Under the pieces are notes generated by a model. The model saw nothing but the letters and a program-made list of their open reading frames with translations. It was not told the origin of the DNA and ran no database searches. A DNA stretch of 16,872 nucleotides from Blastocatellia bacterium (GTDB lineage: Bacteria; Acidobacteriota; Blastocatellia; Chloracidobacteriales; JADJPF01): positions 1 through 16,872 of the forward strand of contig JAHFUF010000026.1 in NCBI GenBank assembly GCA_023265235.1, given 5' to 3'. A program made the translations under genes and the position numbers. Shown in pieces: positions 6,917-14,254 of this stretch (the stretch's first letter is position 1; the number at the start of each line of letters is the position of its first letter).

Positions 6917-8197
6917 ATGAGAGATGTGTTTGCGGTGATTTTAGGTGGTGGCCAAGGTACTAGATTGTTCCCACTTACACAAGAACGTTCTAAACCAGCC
7001 GTACCACTAGGAGGAAAATACCGCCTCATTGATATACCTGTTAGTAATTGTATAAATTCTGATATCATTAAGATGTATGTATTAACTCAATTTAATTCTG
7101 CTTCACTTAACCACCATATTAGCCGAACTTATCGATTTAGTGCGTTTTCTGATGGATTTGTAGAGATTTTAGCCGCAGAACAAACACCAGAAAATGTTAG
7201 TTGGTTCCAAGGAACTGCTGATGCCGTAAGGCAAAACTTACGACATTTTACGGATCCTAGTGGAAAGCTAATGTTAATTTTGTCTGGAGATCATCTTTAT
7301 AGGATGGATTATCGTGATTTTGTCGCCCGTCATCGCGCTACAAAAGCAGATGTCTCAGTTTCAGTAATTCCAGTAGTAGAAAAAGAAGCTAGCGAATTTG
7401 GATTATTAAAAGCAGATTCATCAGGACGCATTATTGAATTTGCAGAAAAACCCCAAGGCGATGCTCTAAAAGCTATGAGGGTTGACACTACTGTATTTGG
7501 GCTAACTTCGGAAGAAGCTCTTGAACGACCTTATTTAGCCTCTATGGGAATTTACATTTTTAATAGGCCATTTTTAGAAAAACTGCTTAATGAAAACAGT
7601 AGTTATGTTGACTTTGGCAAGGACATTATTCCAGCAGTAATAAAAGATTATAATGTTCAGGCTTTTCTTTTTGATGGTTATTGGGAAGATATAGGGACAA
7701 TAAGTGCTTTCTATCGTGCTAACCTTGATATGACTGGAATACTACCTAAGTTTAATTTTTTTGATGCTAATGCACCAATTTACACACGTCCTCGTTACTT
7801 ACCTGCAACTAAAATGCGTGGGTGTAAGGTTCGTGAAGCAATAATTTCCGATGGTTGTATTATTAATGAGGCTTATATTGAAAGAAGTATTATAGGCTTG
7901 CGTTGTCGTATTGGTGGTGGAACTAGGATTGAAAACACTATGATAATGGGTTCAGAGGTTTATCAATCCCTAGAAGAACTAGATCGCGACCGCCGTAATG
8001 GTATTCCTTGGGTTGGTATTGGCGAAGGAACAATAATTCGTAAATCAATAATTGATTCTAATGCTCGTATTGGCTCCAATGTTCGGATTCTTAATGAAAA
8101 AGGACTGGTACACCATGATGGGGACAATTATTATATTCGTGAAGGGATTGTAATTGTAGCAAAAAATGCCACAATCCCTGATGGAACAGTGATTTAG
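6917..8197 (+). CDS. glgC: glucose-1-phosphate adenylyltransferase (ADP-glucose pyrophosphorylase)
   Basis: GlgC makes ADP-glucose from ATP and glucose-1-phosphate, the committed step of glycogen synthesis. The nucleotidyltransferase domain has GGGQGTRLFPLT near residues 10-21, KPAVPLGGKYRLIDIPVSNC, WFQGTADAVR, SGDHLYRMDY, the glucose-1-phosphate site SEFGLLKAD and FAEKP, and YWEDIGTI. A left-handed beta-helix follows from about residue 300. The long 'VDTTVFGLT' segment and the ending YIREGIVIVAKNATIPDGTVI match the plant/cyanobacterial type rather than the enteric type, hinting at 3-phosphoglycerate/phosphate control. That is inference from similarity. Length is 426, normal. AGGAG lies 11 bases before the ATG. 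No other glycogen gene is adjacent. Confidence 0.96.
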   Translation: MRDVFAVILGGGQGTRLFPLTQERSKPAVPLGGKYRLIDIPVSNCINSDIIKMYVLTQFNSASLNHHISRTYRFSAFSDGFVEILAAEQTPENVSWFQGTADAVRQNLRHFTDPSGKLMLILSGDHLYRMDYRDFVARHRATKADVSVSVIPVVEKEASEFGLLKADSSGRIIEFAEKPQGDALKAMRVDTTVFGLTSEEALERPYLASMGIYIFNRPFLEKLLNENSSYVDFGKDIIPAVIKDYNVQAFLFDGYWEDIGTISAFYRANLDMTGILPKFNFFDANAPIYTRPRYLPATKMRGCKVREAIISDGCIINEAYIERSIIGLRCRIGGGTRIENTMIMGSEVYQSLEELDRDRRNGIPWVGIGEGTIIRKSIIDSNARIGSNVRILNEKGLVHHDGDNYYIREGIVIVAKNATIPDGTVI

Positions 8198-8234
8198 CAA
8201 TGTGGGGCAGACCTATGTATCTGCCCCACATTGC
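8197..8234 (+). terminator. hairpin at the end of glgC, also repeat copy 1
   Basis: A perfect 15-base inverted repeat begins at the last base of the glgC stop codon: left arm 8197-8211, loop CCTATGTA, right arm 8220-8234. Only TTTCA follows, so termination may be modest, but the stem is very stable. Its inner part (8204-8226) recurs in reverse orientation at 8249-8271, so it is probably a palindromic repeat recruited as terminator. Confidence 0.75.
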
Positions 8235-8248
8235 TTTCAATCTAAGAA

Positions 8249-8271
8249 GGGCAGACACATAGGTCTGCCCC
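8249..8271 (-). repeat. palindromic repeat copy 2, inverted relative to copy 1
   Basis: GGGCAGAC and GTCTGCCC (8 bp each) surround a six-base loop. Read on the minus strand, the 23 bases match 8204-8226 of the plus strand with one difference (A to G in the loop side). It ends three bases from the serA stop codon, so it also offers serA a terminator stem. The pair resembles a REP/BIME arrangement. Confidence 0.75.
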
Positions 8272-8274
8272 TAC

Positions 8275-9864
8275 CTAAGCTAGGTAAACACGTTTGGCAG
8301 ATATAATGTCTGGCATTTGAGCAAGTGCAGAAATAAGTTCATCACTAGCAGAAGTATCTATTTGACTAAGCATAATAGCTGTACCACCTACTTCTTTACG
8401 CCCTAAGTAAAGTCGCCCAATATTTATGTTATTTTCACCTAGCAGGCTACAGAATTTACCTAATACACCTGGGACATCTCTATTGGTACAAAGTAGCATA
8501 TGGCCTTTAGGAATTGCTTCTAGGTTAAAACCATTTACACGTACAATACGCAGGTCTTTTTCACCTAATAGTGCTCCAGCTACGCGGCTCTGTTGCTCTT
8601 CAGTTTCCATAGTTACTTCAACCATACTAGCAAAATCTGTAGCACGACGAGAACGAGCTTCACTAATACGAACCCCACGCTCTTCTGCTACTAAAGCAGC
8701 ATTAACAAAGTTTACCCGTTCGCTTGTAGGTGCAAGTAGTCCAACTAAAATAGCTTGAGTAATAAGTTTTACGTCATATTCCACAACATCACCAGAGTAG
8801 TCAATGTGAATTTTTTTCACATTATGGCCAAAAGCTTGTCCTTGAAATGAGCCAATTTTTTCTCCAAGTTCAATATATGGTTTAACTTGTGCTAAGACCT
8901 CTGGGTTTACAGAAGAGGCATTTACTGCACCGCGAATAGTTCCTGTAGCAAAGAAATCTCTCATTTGTTCAGCAATCGCAACTGCAACATTAATTTGGGC
9001 TTCGGCAGTAGAAGCACCTAAATGAGGGGTACAGATTACTTGATCAAGTTTTAGTAATGGATGATCAGCAGAAACAGGTTCTTCAACAAAAACATCTAGT
9101 GCAGCACCAGCGACTTTACCGCTTTTGATCGCGTCAAAGAGATCGTTTTCATTAATTAGTCCGCCACGAGCGCAGTTAATAACACGTACACCATTTTTCA
9201 TTTTTGCAAAGGCATCTTTGTTAATAATATTTTTAGTTTCTGTTGTCATCGGGGTATGTACAGTAATAAAATCTGCGCGGGCATAGAGATCATCTAAGGA
9301 AACCAATTCAACGTTGAGTTTAGCTGCGGCTTCACGGGTTAAGTAAGGATCAAAACAAATTGGGCGCATTCCAAAACCAATTGCGCGTGAGGCTACTATG
9401 CTTCCAATACGTCCCATTCCAACAATCCCTAGTACTTTATCTAGTAGTTCAACCCCACTAAACTTTTTCTTTTCCCACTTGCCAGCCTTCATTGATGCAG
9501 TAGCTTGAGCAACATTACGTGCTAAAGAAACCATCAAGGCTAGGGCATGTTCAGCAGTAGTAACAGTATTTCCACCAGGAGTATTCATTACGACAATACC
9601 ACGTTGAGTAGCTGCTATAACATCAATATTGTCAACACCTGTACCAGCACGACCAAGAACTTTTAATTTATCTCCTATAGCAATAACTGGGGCAGTAATT
9701 TTTGTATCACTTCTTACGATAACACCATCATAGTTAGCAATAATTTCGAGCAATTCTTCTTCTTTTAGCTCTCCTCTACGGTCTAATTCAATACCATCAG
9801 CTTGCTCTAAAATTTTCATTCCTGTTTCAGAAAGGTTACCGCAAACAAGTATTTTATAACTCAT
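8275..9864 (-). CDS. serA: D-3-phosphoglycerate dehydrogenase, long form with ACT domain
   Basis: SerA oxidises 3-phosphoglycerate to 3-phosphohydroxypyruvate with NAD+, the first step of serine synthesis. At 529 residues it is the long type with an intervening (ASB) domain and a C-terminal ACT domain. The Rossmann motif GIVGMGRIG is at 146-154. The active site shows R233 in NCARGGL, E262 in DVFVEEP and H281 in TPHLGAST. ASB covers about 320-450 and ACT about 455-529 (MLLCTNRDVPGVLGKF...), the usual site for serine feedback. An SD (AAGGAA, 9873-9878 minus) precedes the ATG. It stands alone between two intergenic regions; its substrate comes from pgk. Sure of the product; serine control is family knowledge. 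Confidence 0.97.
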   Translation of the reverse strand: MSYKILVCGNLSETGMKILEQADGIELDRRGELKEEELLEIIANYDGVIVRSDTKITAPVIAIGDKLKVLGRAGTGVDNIDVIAATQRGIVVMNTPGGNTVTTAEHALALMVSLARNVAQATASMKAGKWEKKKFSGVELLDKVLGIVGMGRIGSIVASRAIGFGMRPICFDPYLTREAAAKLNVELVSLDDLYARADFITVHTPMTTETKNIINKDAFAKMKNGVRVINCARGGLINENDLFDAIKSGKVAGAALDVFVEEPVSADHPLLKLDQVICTPHLGASTAEAQINVAVAIAEQMRDFFATGTIRGAVNASSVNPEVLAQVKPYIELGEKIGSFQGQAFGHNVKKIHIDYSGDVVEYDVKLITQAILVGLLAPTSERVNFVNAALVAEERGVRISEARSRRATDFASMVEVTMETEEQQSRVAGALLGEKDLRIVRVNGFNLEAIPKGHMLLCTNRDVPGVLGKFCSLLGENNINIGRLYLGRKEVGGTAIMLSQIDTSASDELISALAQMPDIISAKRVYLA

Positions 9865-9936
9865 AATACTTTTTCCTTATTTCGTTAAAATTAGGTCGGT
9901 TAATATAAAATTTAAGGGTAATAAACAAAACTGGTC

Positions 9937-9965
9937 ATTCTAGCAGGAAACATATTTCTTACCAA
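9937..9965 (-). promoter_or_regulatory. serA promoter (sigma70-like, extended -10)
   Basis: On the minus strand TTGGTA (9960-9965) is separated by 17 bases from TAGAAT (9937-9942), which is preceded by TGC, an extended -10. The start would be near 9930, leaving a leader of about 66 bases before the serA ATG. Confidence 0.55.
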
Positions 9966-10013
9966 CATAAGCAAGGCACACTTTACCGAGTAAAAAGAGC
10001 TATTATTAGCAAA

Positions 10014-10045
10014 GTTACTAGTAACGATTTCGCCCTAACTTAGGG
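10014..10045. promoter_or_regulatory. two adjacent dyads, possible operator pair
   Basis: GTTACTAGTAAC (10014-10025) is a perfect 12-base palindrome. CCCTAA-C-TTAGGG (10033-10045) is a perfect 13-base one. Their centres are about 19.5 bases apart, two helical turns, and both lie upstream of the merR -35 at 10075. The two sequences are unlike each other, so one protein binding both is not implied. Confidence 0.4.
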
Positions 10046-10074
10046 AAAGGTAGTGGTTTAGTCTTGTTTGATGG

Positions 10075-10103
10075 TTGACACTTTTATAAGAAAGTCGTAA
10101 CAT
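10075..10103 (+). promoter_or_regulatory. merR promoter (sigma70-like)
   Basis: A consensus TTGACA (10075-10080) is followed after exactly 17 bases by TAACAT (10098-10103), four of six matches to TATAAT. It reads towards the MerR-type gene and would give a leader of about 150 bases. Confidence 0.55.
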
Positions 10104-10258
10104 AGTCAGCAGTTTTATTTAACCTAAATAACAAGCTTCCTTAATTTTATTAATTAAATTTATTTGTGCTAACTCCTAAAGCTTAAGTTAGACATTTATC
10201 ATCTTGCAATCTTTAATTTAAAGCTAGATATTAAAAGGCAGCTTTCTAGGTGGTGTTT

Positions 10259-10804
10259 ATGGAAAAGGCAAGAATCTATCCAGTAAAGTCTATACCAGAT
10301 AAATTGTTTTTCAAAATAGGTGAAGTCTGTGATTTGATAGATGTTCAACCACATGTTTTGCGCTATTGGGAATCAGAATTTCCTCTTTTAACCCCACAAA
10401 AAAATCGCGCTGGTCAGCGTACTTATCGCCGTAAAGATGTAGAAGTGGTTTTTCGTATCAAACAACTTCTTTATGACGAAGGATTTACTATTGCTGGGGC
10501 AAAAAAGAAACTAGCTTCAGAAGTAAGAGGAGGAGCTAAGCTAAAAGTAGTAGCACCAGAAGTTGTAGAAATGATCCCTGAAATAAAGGTTGAAACAATA
10601 ATAGCTCAGCCACTAGTAGTTGCCGAAGTAGAGCCACTTAAGGAAATAGCAAATCAGCCAGTTGAAATTGCGGTTGCTCTTAGCACAACACAAACAAAAC
10701 CTCTTTTAACTACAGAGCAAAAAGTTGCGCTACGCCAGATAAGACAGGATCTGCAAGGTTTATTGACAAGGCTTTCTCGTGATGCAATAATCACGGCCAA
10801 ATAA
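10259..10804 (+). CDS. MerR family transcriptional regulator
   Basis: This is a predicted DNA-binding protein. The N-terminal winged helix-turn-helix runs through FFKIGEVCDLIDVQPHVLRYWE and the wing region NRAGQRTYRRKDVEVVFRIKQLL, the classic MerR signature. After GFTIAGAKKKL comes an acidic, Val/Pro/Glu-rich linker of about 70 residues. A short C-terminal helix (LRQIRQDLQGLLTRL) may dimerise. There is no effector domain or metal-binding Cys cluster. I chose the ATG at 10259 because AGGTGG lies five bases before it; a GTG at 10250 would add three residues. It precedes tRNA-Pro, surE and pcm, an order seen in delta-proteobacteria and Acidobacteria. Its targets are unknown. Confidence 0.9.
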   Translation: MEKARIYPVKSIPDKLFFKIGEVCDLIDVQPHVLRYWESEFPLLTPQKNRAGQRTYRRKDVEVVFRIKQLLYDEGFTIAGAKKKLASEVRGGAKLKVVAPEVVEMIPEIKVETIIAQPLVVAEVEPLKEIANQPVEIAVALSTTQTKPLLTTEQKVALRQIRQDLQGLLTRLSRDAIITAK

Positions 10805-10819
10805 AAAAACGACTTAACT

Positions 10820-10895
10820 CGGGGTGTAGCTCAGTCTGGATTAGAGTGCACGCTTGGGGTGCGTGAGGTCGCTGGTTCGAATCCAGTCATCCCGA
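10820..10895 (+). tRNA. tRNA-Pro (anticodon GGG)
   Basis: A 76-base tRNA without an encoded CCA. The acceptor CGGGGTG/CATCCCG pairs in full with one G-U. The D stem is GCTC/GAGT, the anticodon stem CACGC/GCGTG around TTGGGGT (anticodon GGG, codons CCC/CCU), and the T arm CTGGTTCGAATCCAG. The C1-G72 pair and A73 are proline identity marks. It lies 15 bases after merR. Confidence 0.96.
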
Positions 10896-10919
10896 TAAAT
10901 TTCTGATACTTTAAGACCT

Positions 10920-10970
10920 GAGGCGCGAGGCAAGTTAAAATCTTGTTTTCGCGCCTCGTTTTAGTTTTTA
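10920..10970 (+). terminator. hairpin and T-run between tRNA-Pro and surE
   Basis: GAGGCGCGA (10920-10928) pairs with TCGCGCCTC (10949-10957), with an inner CAAG/CTTG stem. The T-rich stretch GTTTTAGTTTTTATT follows and runs to the surE ATG at 10973. This looks like the terminator of the merR-tRNA-Pro transcript, placed so close that surE must be read through it or start inside it. Confidence 0.65.
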
Positions 10971-10972
10971 TT

Positions 10973-11791
10973 ATGCCAAAAATTTTAGTAACTAACGATG
11001 ATGGAATAGATTCTGAGGGTATTAAGGCTTTAGCTGATAGTCTATCTACATTAGGTGAAATAATAGTGGTTGCTCCTAGCACAGATATGACAGCAGTTTC
11101 TCATTCTCTAACCCTGCATTCCCCTCTTAGGATAGAAAAACGTGACGAAGATCGCTATGCTGTTACAGGCACTCCTACAGATTGTGTAGTATTAGCAATA
11201 AACATCTTAATGAATAACACTCTACCAGATCTAGTAGTTTCAGGAATCAACAGAGGTGCAAACTTAGGTGATGATATTCATTATTCAGGGACGGTAGCTG
11301 GGGCAATGGAAGGTGCATTTTACGGTATAGCCTCAATTGCTGTTTCTTTAGCTGGACGCGAGCGTTATGATTTCCAATATGCAGCACAAGTTGCTAAGGA
11401 AATTGCTAGTAAAGTACTTAATTCTGGATTACCACGAGGAACTTTACTAAATGTTAATGTTCCTCGCGGCCCAATCAAAGGGATTGCTATTACTAGACAA
11501 GCTACTAGGACTGCTGGAACAGAAATTTTGGTTGGTCATGATCCTCGTAATCGTCCTTATTATTGGGTAGGATATGGGAAAATCGCTTGGGAACAACACG
11601 CTGGGACAGACTTTGCCGCAATAAAACAAGGGCTTGTTTCTATTACTCCAATAAAAAACGATATGACTAATTATGCTCATTTAGGAGAATTAGAAAAATG
11701 GGACGCTCATTGGTTAAAGGTTTATAAACAGGACAAAGTAGACGATTTAAGCAAACTAGATAGTACAGAAAATCCAGAACACCTATATTAA
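10973..11791 (+). CDS. surE: 5'/3'-nucleotidase SurE
   Basis: SurE is a metal-dependent phosphatase acting on nucleoside monophosphates and, in some species, on polyphosphate. It is linked to stationary-phase survival. It is 272 residues with family motifs TNDDG (7-11, metal ligands D9 and D10), TAVSHSLTL (40-48), TGTPTDCV (65-72), SGINRG with metal ligand N93, and HYSGTVAGAMEG. Where SurE normally has a metal-binding Ser (Ser39 in the Thermotoga protein) this one has T40. The ATG at 10973 gives the standard start MPKILVTNDDG; an upstream in-frame TTG at 10943 lies inside the hairpin and is unlikely. There is no SD. pcm follows after 18 bases, the classic stress/repair pair. Confidence 0.96.
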   Translation: MPKILVTNDDGIDSEGIKALADSLSTLGEIIVVAPSTDMTAVSHSLTLHSPLRIEKRDEDRYAVTGTPTDCVVLAINILMNNTLPDLVVSGINRGANLGDDIHYSGTVAGAMEGAFYGIASIAVSLAGRERYDFQYAAQVAKEIASKVLNSGLPRGTLLNVNVPRGPIKGIAITRQATRTAGTEILVGHDPRNRPYYWVGYGKIAWEQHAGTDFAAIKQGLVSITPIKNDMTNYAHLGELEKWDAHWLKVYKQDKVDDLSKLDSTENPEHLY

Positions 11792-11809
11792 AGTATTAAG
11801 TATTAATTT

Positions 11810-12466
11810 ATGAGTTTTGTATCCACAGACCCTTACCATTTTGCTCGTCAACGCATGATTAATTCCTTGCGTAGTCGTGGTATTCGTGATGAACGAGTGT
11901 TAAAGGCTATGGCTAGTGTTCCTAGGCATCTGTTTGTAGAAGAAGCTCTTACGTGTAAAGCATATGGTGATCATCCTTTACCAATCCCTGGTGGTCAAAC
12001 TATTTCCCAACCATATATGGTAGCGCGGATGACAGAATTACTAGAAGTGACTAAAAAAGATCGAGTGCTTGAAGTAGGAGCAGGATCAGGTTATCAAACG
12101 GCTGTGTTATCTCATATAGCAGGGTTAATTTTTTCTATTGAGCGAATTGAGGAATTAGCACGTTTAGCTAAAGCTAGAATTAGGCAATTTAACATTGATA
12201 ATGTGATAATGCGCTGTTCTGATGGAAGTTTAGGTTGGCCAGAACATGCTCCTTATCGTGGGATTTTAGCCGCCGCCGCTGCACCAGAAATTCCTAATGC
12301 ACTAGTAGAACAACTAGAAGTTGGCGGCAACCTAGTTTTACCTATTGGCACAGAACAAGACCAACGCTTAATTCGTGTACGTAAAACCCAACAAGGCTCA
12401 ATAACAGAAGATCATGGTGGAGTGGTTTTTGTAAAAATGATCGGTCGCCAAGGGTGGAATAAGTAA
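11810..12466 (+). CDS. pcm: protein-L-isoaspartate O-methyltransferase
   Basis: Pcm methylates L-isoaspartyl residues in aged proteins with S-adenosylmethionine, starting their repair. Its 218 residues match the family. ASVPRHLFV (35-43) and the catalytic loop GGQTISQPYMVARM (61-74) precede SAM motif I, VLEVGAGSGYQTAVL (86-100). An acidic end to the next strand (SIERIEELA) and a later ILAAAAAPEIP segment complete the fold. It starts 18 bases after surE without a clear SD, so it is probably translated from the surE transcript. The C-terminal FVKMIGRQGW is typical. Confidence 0.96.
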   Translation: MSFVSTDPYHFARQRMINSLRSRGIRDERVLKAMASVPRHLFVEEALTCKAYGDHPLPIPGGQTISQPYMVARMTELLEVTKKDRVLEVGAGSGYQTAVLSHIAGLIFSIERIEELARLAKARIRQFNIDNVIMRCSDGSLGWPEHAPYRGILAAAAAPEIPNALVEQLEVGGNLVLPIGTEQDQRLIRVRKTQQGSITEDHGGVVFVKMIGRQGWNK

Positions 12467-12507
12467 TTACCCAACGGCCACCCATAAATGAGCGGCCTAT
12501 TATCATT

Positions 12508-12522
12508 TGCCCCGATGGGGCA
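12508..12522. terminator. small hairpin between convergent pcm and bshC
   Basis: TGCCCC and GGGGCA pair around GAT in the 88-base gap between the two stop codons. No T run follows on either strand, so any terminator role is uncertain. The rest of the gap holds nothing recognisable. Confidence 0.4.
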
Positions 12523-12554
12523 TAAGATAGAGATTAATAAACATTACTTGTTTG

Positions 12555-14225
12555 TTAAGTATACAAAATTGAATGATTTTTACTCTCTGGATTAATATGT
12601 TGATAAAGCAAATCAATGAATTTATACCCATATCTAGCTAGAAAGTGATAAACGCTTAGCTCGCGTTCCTGTAGGTTTTTGTTTGGGTAAAGTAAATGAA
12701 AAACACGCTCGATTTGTTTTATTAAAGTTTCTTCTCGTTTAGCATTATTATTAATAAACCTAGTTTGCAAGTTATTGATTTGATAGAAGATTTTTTCTTT
12801 CCCACCTTTTAATGCTTCTGCTAAAGTAGGGTCGATTTTAACCAACGAGTTTTGTAGCTTGTCTAATTGAGCTTGAAAAACTTGAGTAGTTTCATCAAAA
12901 ATTTTGACAGTTTCTTGATCTAGATTGTTTTCTAAAACTTTGCGCTTAACTAGGTCTAATCCTAGAAAAAGATCTTCAAACTCTAAACCCCATTTTTTCA
13001 GTAAATTACTATCACGAGTTGGAGCAATGCTAAGACTATTACGAGGTAGTATTACTGGAAAACTTACAGGGAAAAAAGGATAAATAGCACTTATTTGAGC
13101 AAAATAAGCTACTTCAGCCGGGCCACCTATGTAAACGGCTGTAGGTAATAAGTAATCTTGTACAATAGGGCGTAACATAACATTAGGACTAAATCTTGAT
13201 GGGTCAGCTTTAAGCTGTGATAAGAGGTCTTCTTTAGTTCGCGTAATGTCACTATGTTTTAGCGTAAAATTACCTTCTTGATAGCGTAACGCACTTCGAT
13301 GACCATTTTCTAATGTAAAGAATGTTACCATATCAGGACTGGTGTAAACCTGTGCGTGATAGCCTCTAGATTGTAACTCTTGACTACGACCAACCAGAGC
13401 TTGAGCAATTTCCCCTGATTTGTTAATTGCTTGCTCAAAAATTGGTGTGGCTATTTGTTTTAGCTTAACGTCTAGAGGGTCTAATAGCACTAAACCATAT
13501 TGAGAAAACAAGTTGGTAATTATTTGTCCAAAAGCTTTGGCATATCCTGTTTTTTCCCTATAGGCACTCTGTAAGTCTTTTTCTAGTTGTTCAATAAACT
13601 CTGACTGAGGAAGGCTAGAAAATAATTCTGTTATGTTTTCGGATATTTCTGAAGCAATAGACAAATGCCCTACTGAAGAGCTACCTAAGTCACCGATAGC
13701 TTTATGTTTTATTGTGTTTAACTGTCCTTCACGATTAATTACTTGTAAATAAGAGACTTCCTCATAGTCATGATCTTCGCTTGCGATCCAAAAAACAGGA
13801 ATGGCTTTTTGTCCTTGAAGGTTTAATTCTTGTGAGAGTTTAATGGCTGTAAGTGCTTTATAAACTGTATAAAGTGGGCCACCAAAAAGACCTGCTTGTT
13901 GGCCTGTGACTATTGCTACTGTACTAGGATCTCTAAGTAGTTCAATATTTTGTAAAGTTTTTTCTGAACAACCAAACTCCTGATTTTGCTCTAACAAAGT
14001 ATTAGCTACAAAATTTCTTTGATATGTCCGTCTGATAACCGATGAGGTTTTGGATAAAATATTATTAATTAAATTATTAGATTCAAGTGAAGGATAAAAC
14101 GGGGTTATTGCTTTGTAATCATAAAGATAATGTAAAAATAGCTTTGAGCTATTATGGATTTGTGTAAATGGTATTTGGGAGGCAGATAATTGATTGTCGG
14201 TAGTATTAGGTAAGGGAGAACTCAC
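12555..14225 (-). CDS. bshC: bacillithiol biosynthesis cysteine-adding enzyme BshC
   Basis: BshC is the putative ligase that adds cysteine to glucosaminyl-malate, the last step to bacillithiol, a low-molecular-weight thiol. The 556 residues fit the family. Its N-terminal marker is VTGQQAGLFGGPLYTVYKALTAIKL near residues 105-129. It is followed by PVFWIASEDHDYEEV, then the mid-region MLRPIVQDYLLPTAVYIGGPAEVAYFAQ. A C-terminal coiled coil spans about 450-520. The start is GTG at 14223-14225, chosen for AAAGGA six bases ahead; the ATG seven bases upstream is out of frame. It follows the aldolase gene by 29 bases and is probably co-transcribed with it. bshA and bshB are not in the window. Confidence 0.93.
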   Translation of the reverse strand: MSSPLPNTTDNQLSASQIPFTQIHNSSKLFLHYLYDYKAITPFYPSLESNNLINNILSKTSSVIRRTYQRNFVANTLLEQNQEFGCSEKTLQNIELLRDPSTVAIVTGQQAGLFGGPLYTVYKALTAIKLSQELNLQGQKAIPVFWIASEDHDYEEVSYLQVINREGQLNTIKHKAIGDLGSSSVGHLSIASEISENITELFSSLPQSEFIEQLEKDLQSAYREKTGYAKAFGQIITNLFSQYGLVLLDPLDVKLKQIATPIFEQAINKSGEIAQALVGRSQELQSRGYHAQVYTSPDMVTFFTLENGHRSALRYQEGNFTLKHSDITRTKEDLLSQLKADPSRFSPNVMLRPIVQDYLLPTAVYIGGPAEVAYFAQISAIYPFFPVSFPVILPRNSLSIAPTRDSNLLKKWGLEFEDLFLGLDLVKRKVLENNLDQETVKIFDETTQVFQAQLDKLQNSLVKIDPTLAEALKGGKEKIFYQINNLQTRFINNNAKREETLIKQIERVFHLLYPNKNLQERELSVYHFLARYGYKFIDLLYQHINPESKNHSILYT

Positions 14226-14254
14226 AAAACATCCTTTTTCTTAATTAAAAGATT

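Larger units (their letters stand above)
9966..10258. other. noncoding regulatory stretch between serA and merR
   Basis: With the serA leader and promoter this makes about 390 bases without a gene (9865-10258). Beyond the serA promoter it holds two short dyads (10014-10025 and 10033-10045) and the merR promoter. From 10104 to 10240 it is plain AT-rich leader with a weak dyad, CTAACT/AGTTAG around 10168-10190. I see no open frame, tRNA, riboswitch motif or mobile element there. In related gene orders ihfA often precedes merR; it is absent here. Confidence 0.6.

Noticed and set aside
10250..10258. A GTG start for the MerR gene, three codons upstream.
   Set aside because: The AGGTGG sequence fits as SD for the ATG at 10259 and overlaps this GTG; still possible, so noted.
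10943..10972. A TTG start adding ten residues to surE.
   Set aside because: It lies inside the terminator-like hairpin, has no SD, and the family starts at MPKILVTNDDG.
10831..11082. An antisense open frame containing MTGFEPATSRTP.
   Set aside because: That string is a known artefact of translating the reverse strand of tRNA genes; it lies over tRNA-Pro.
12464..12554. A repeat or mobile element remnant between pcm and bshC.
   Set aside because: Only a 6-bp hairpin and two GGCC sites are visible; no terminal repeats or match to the 8197-8271 element.
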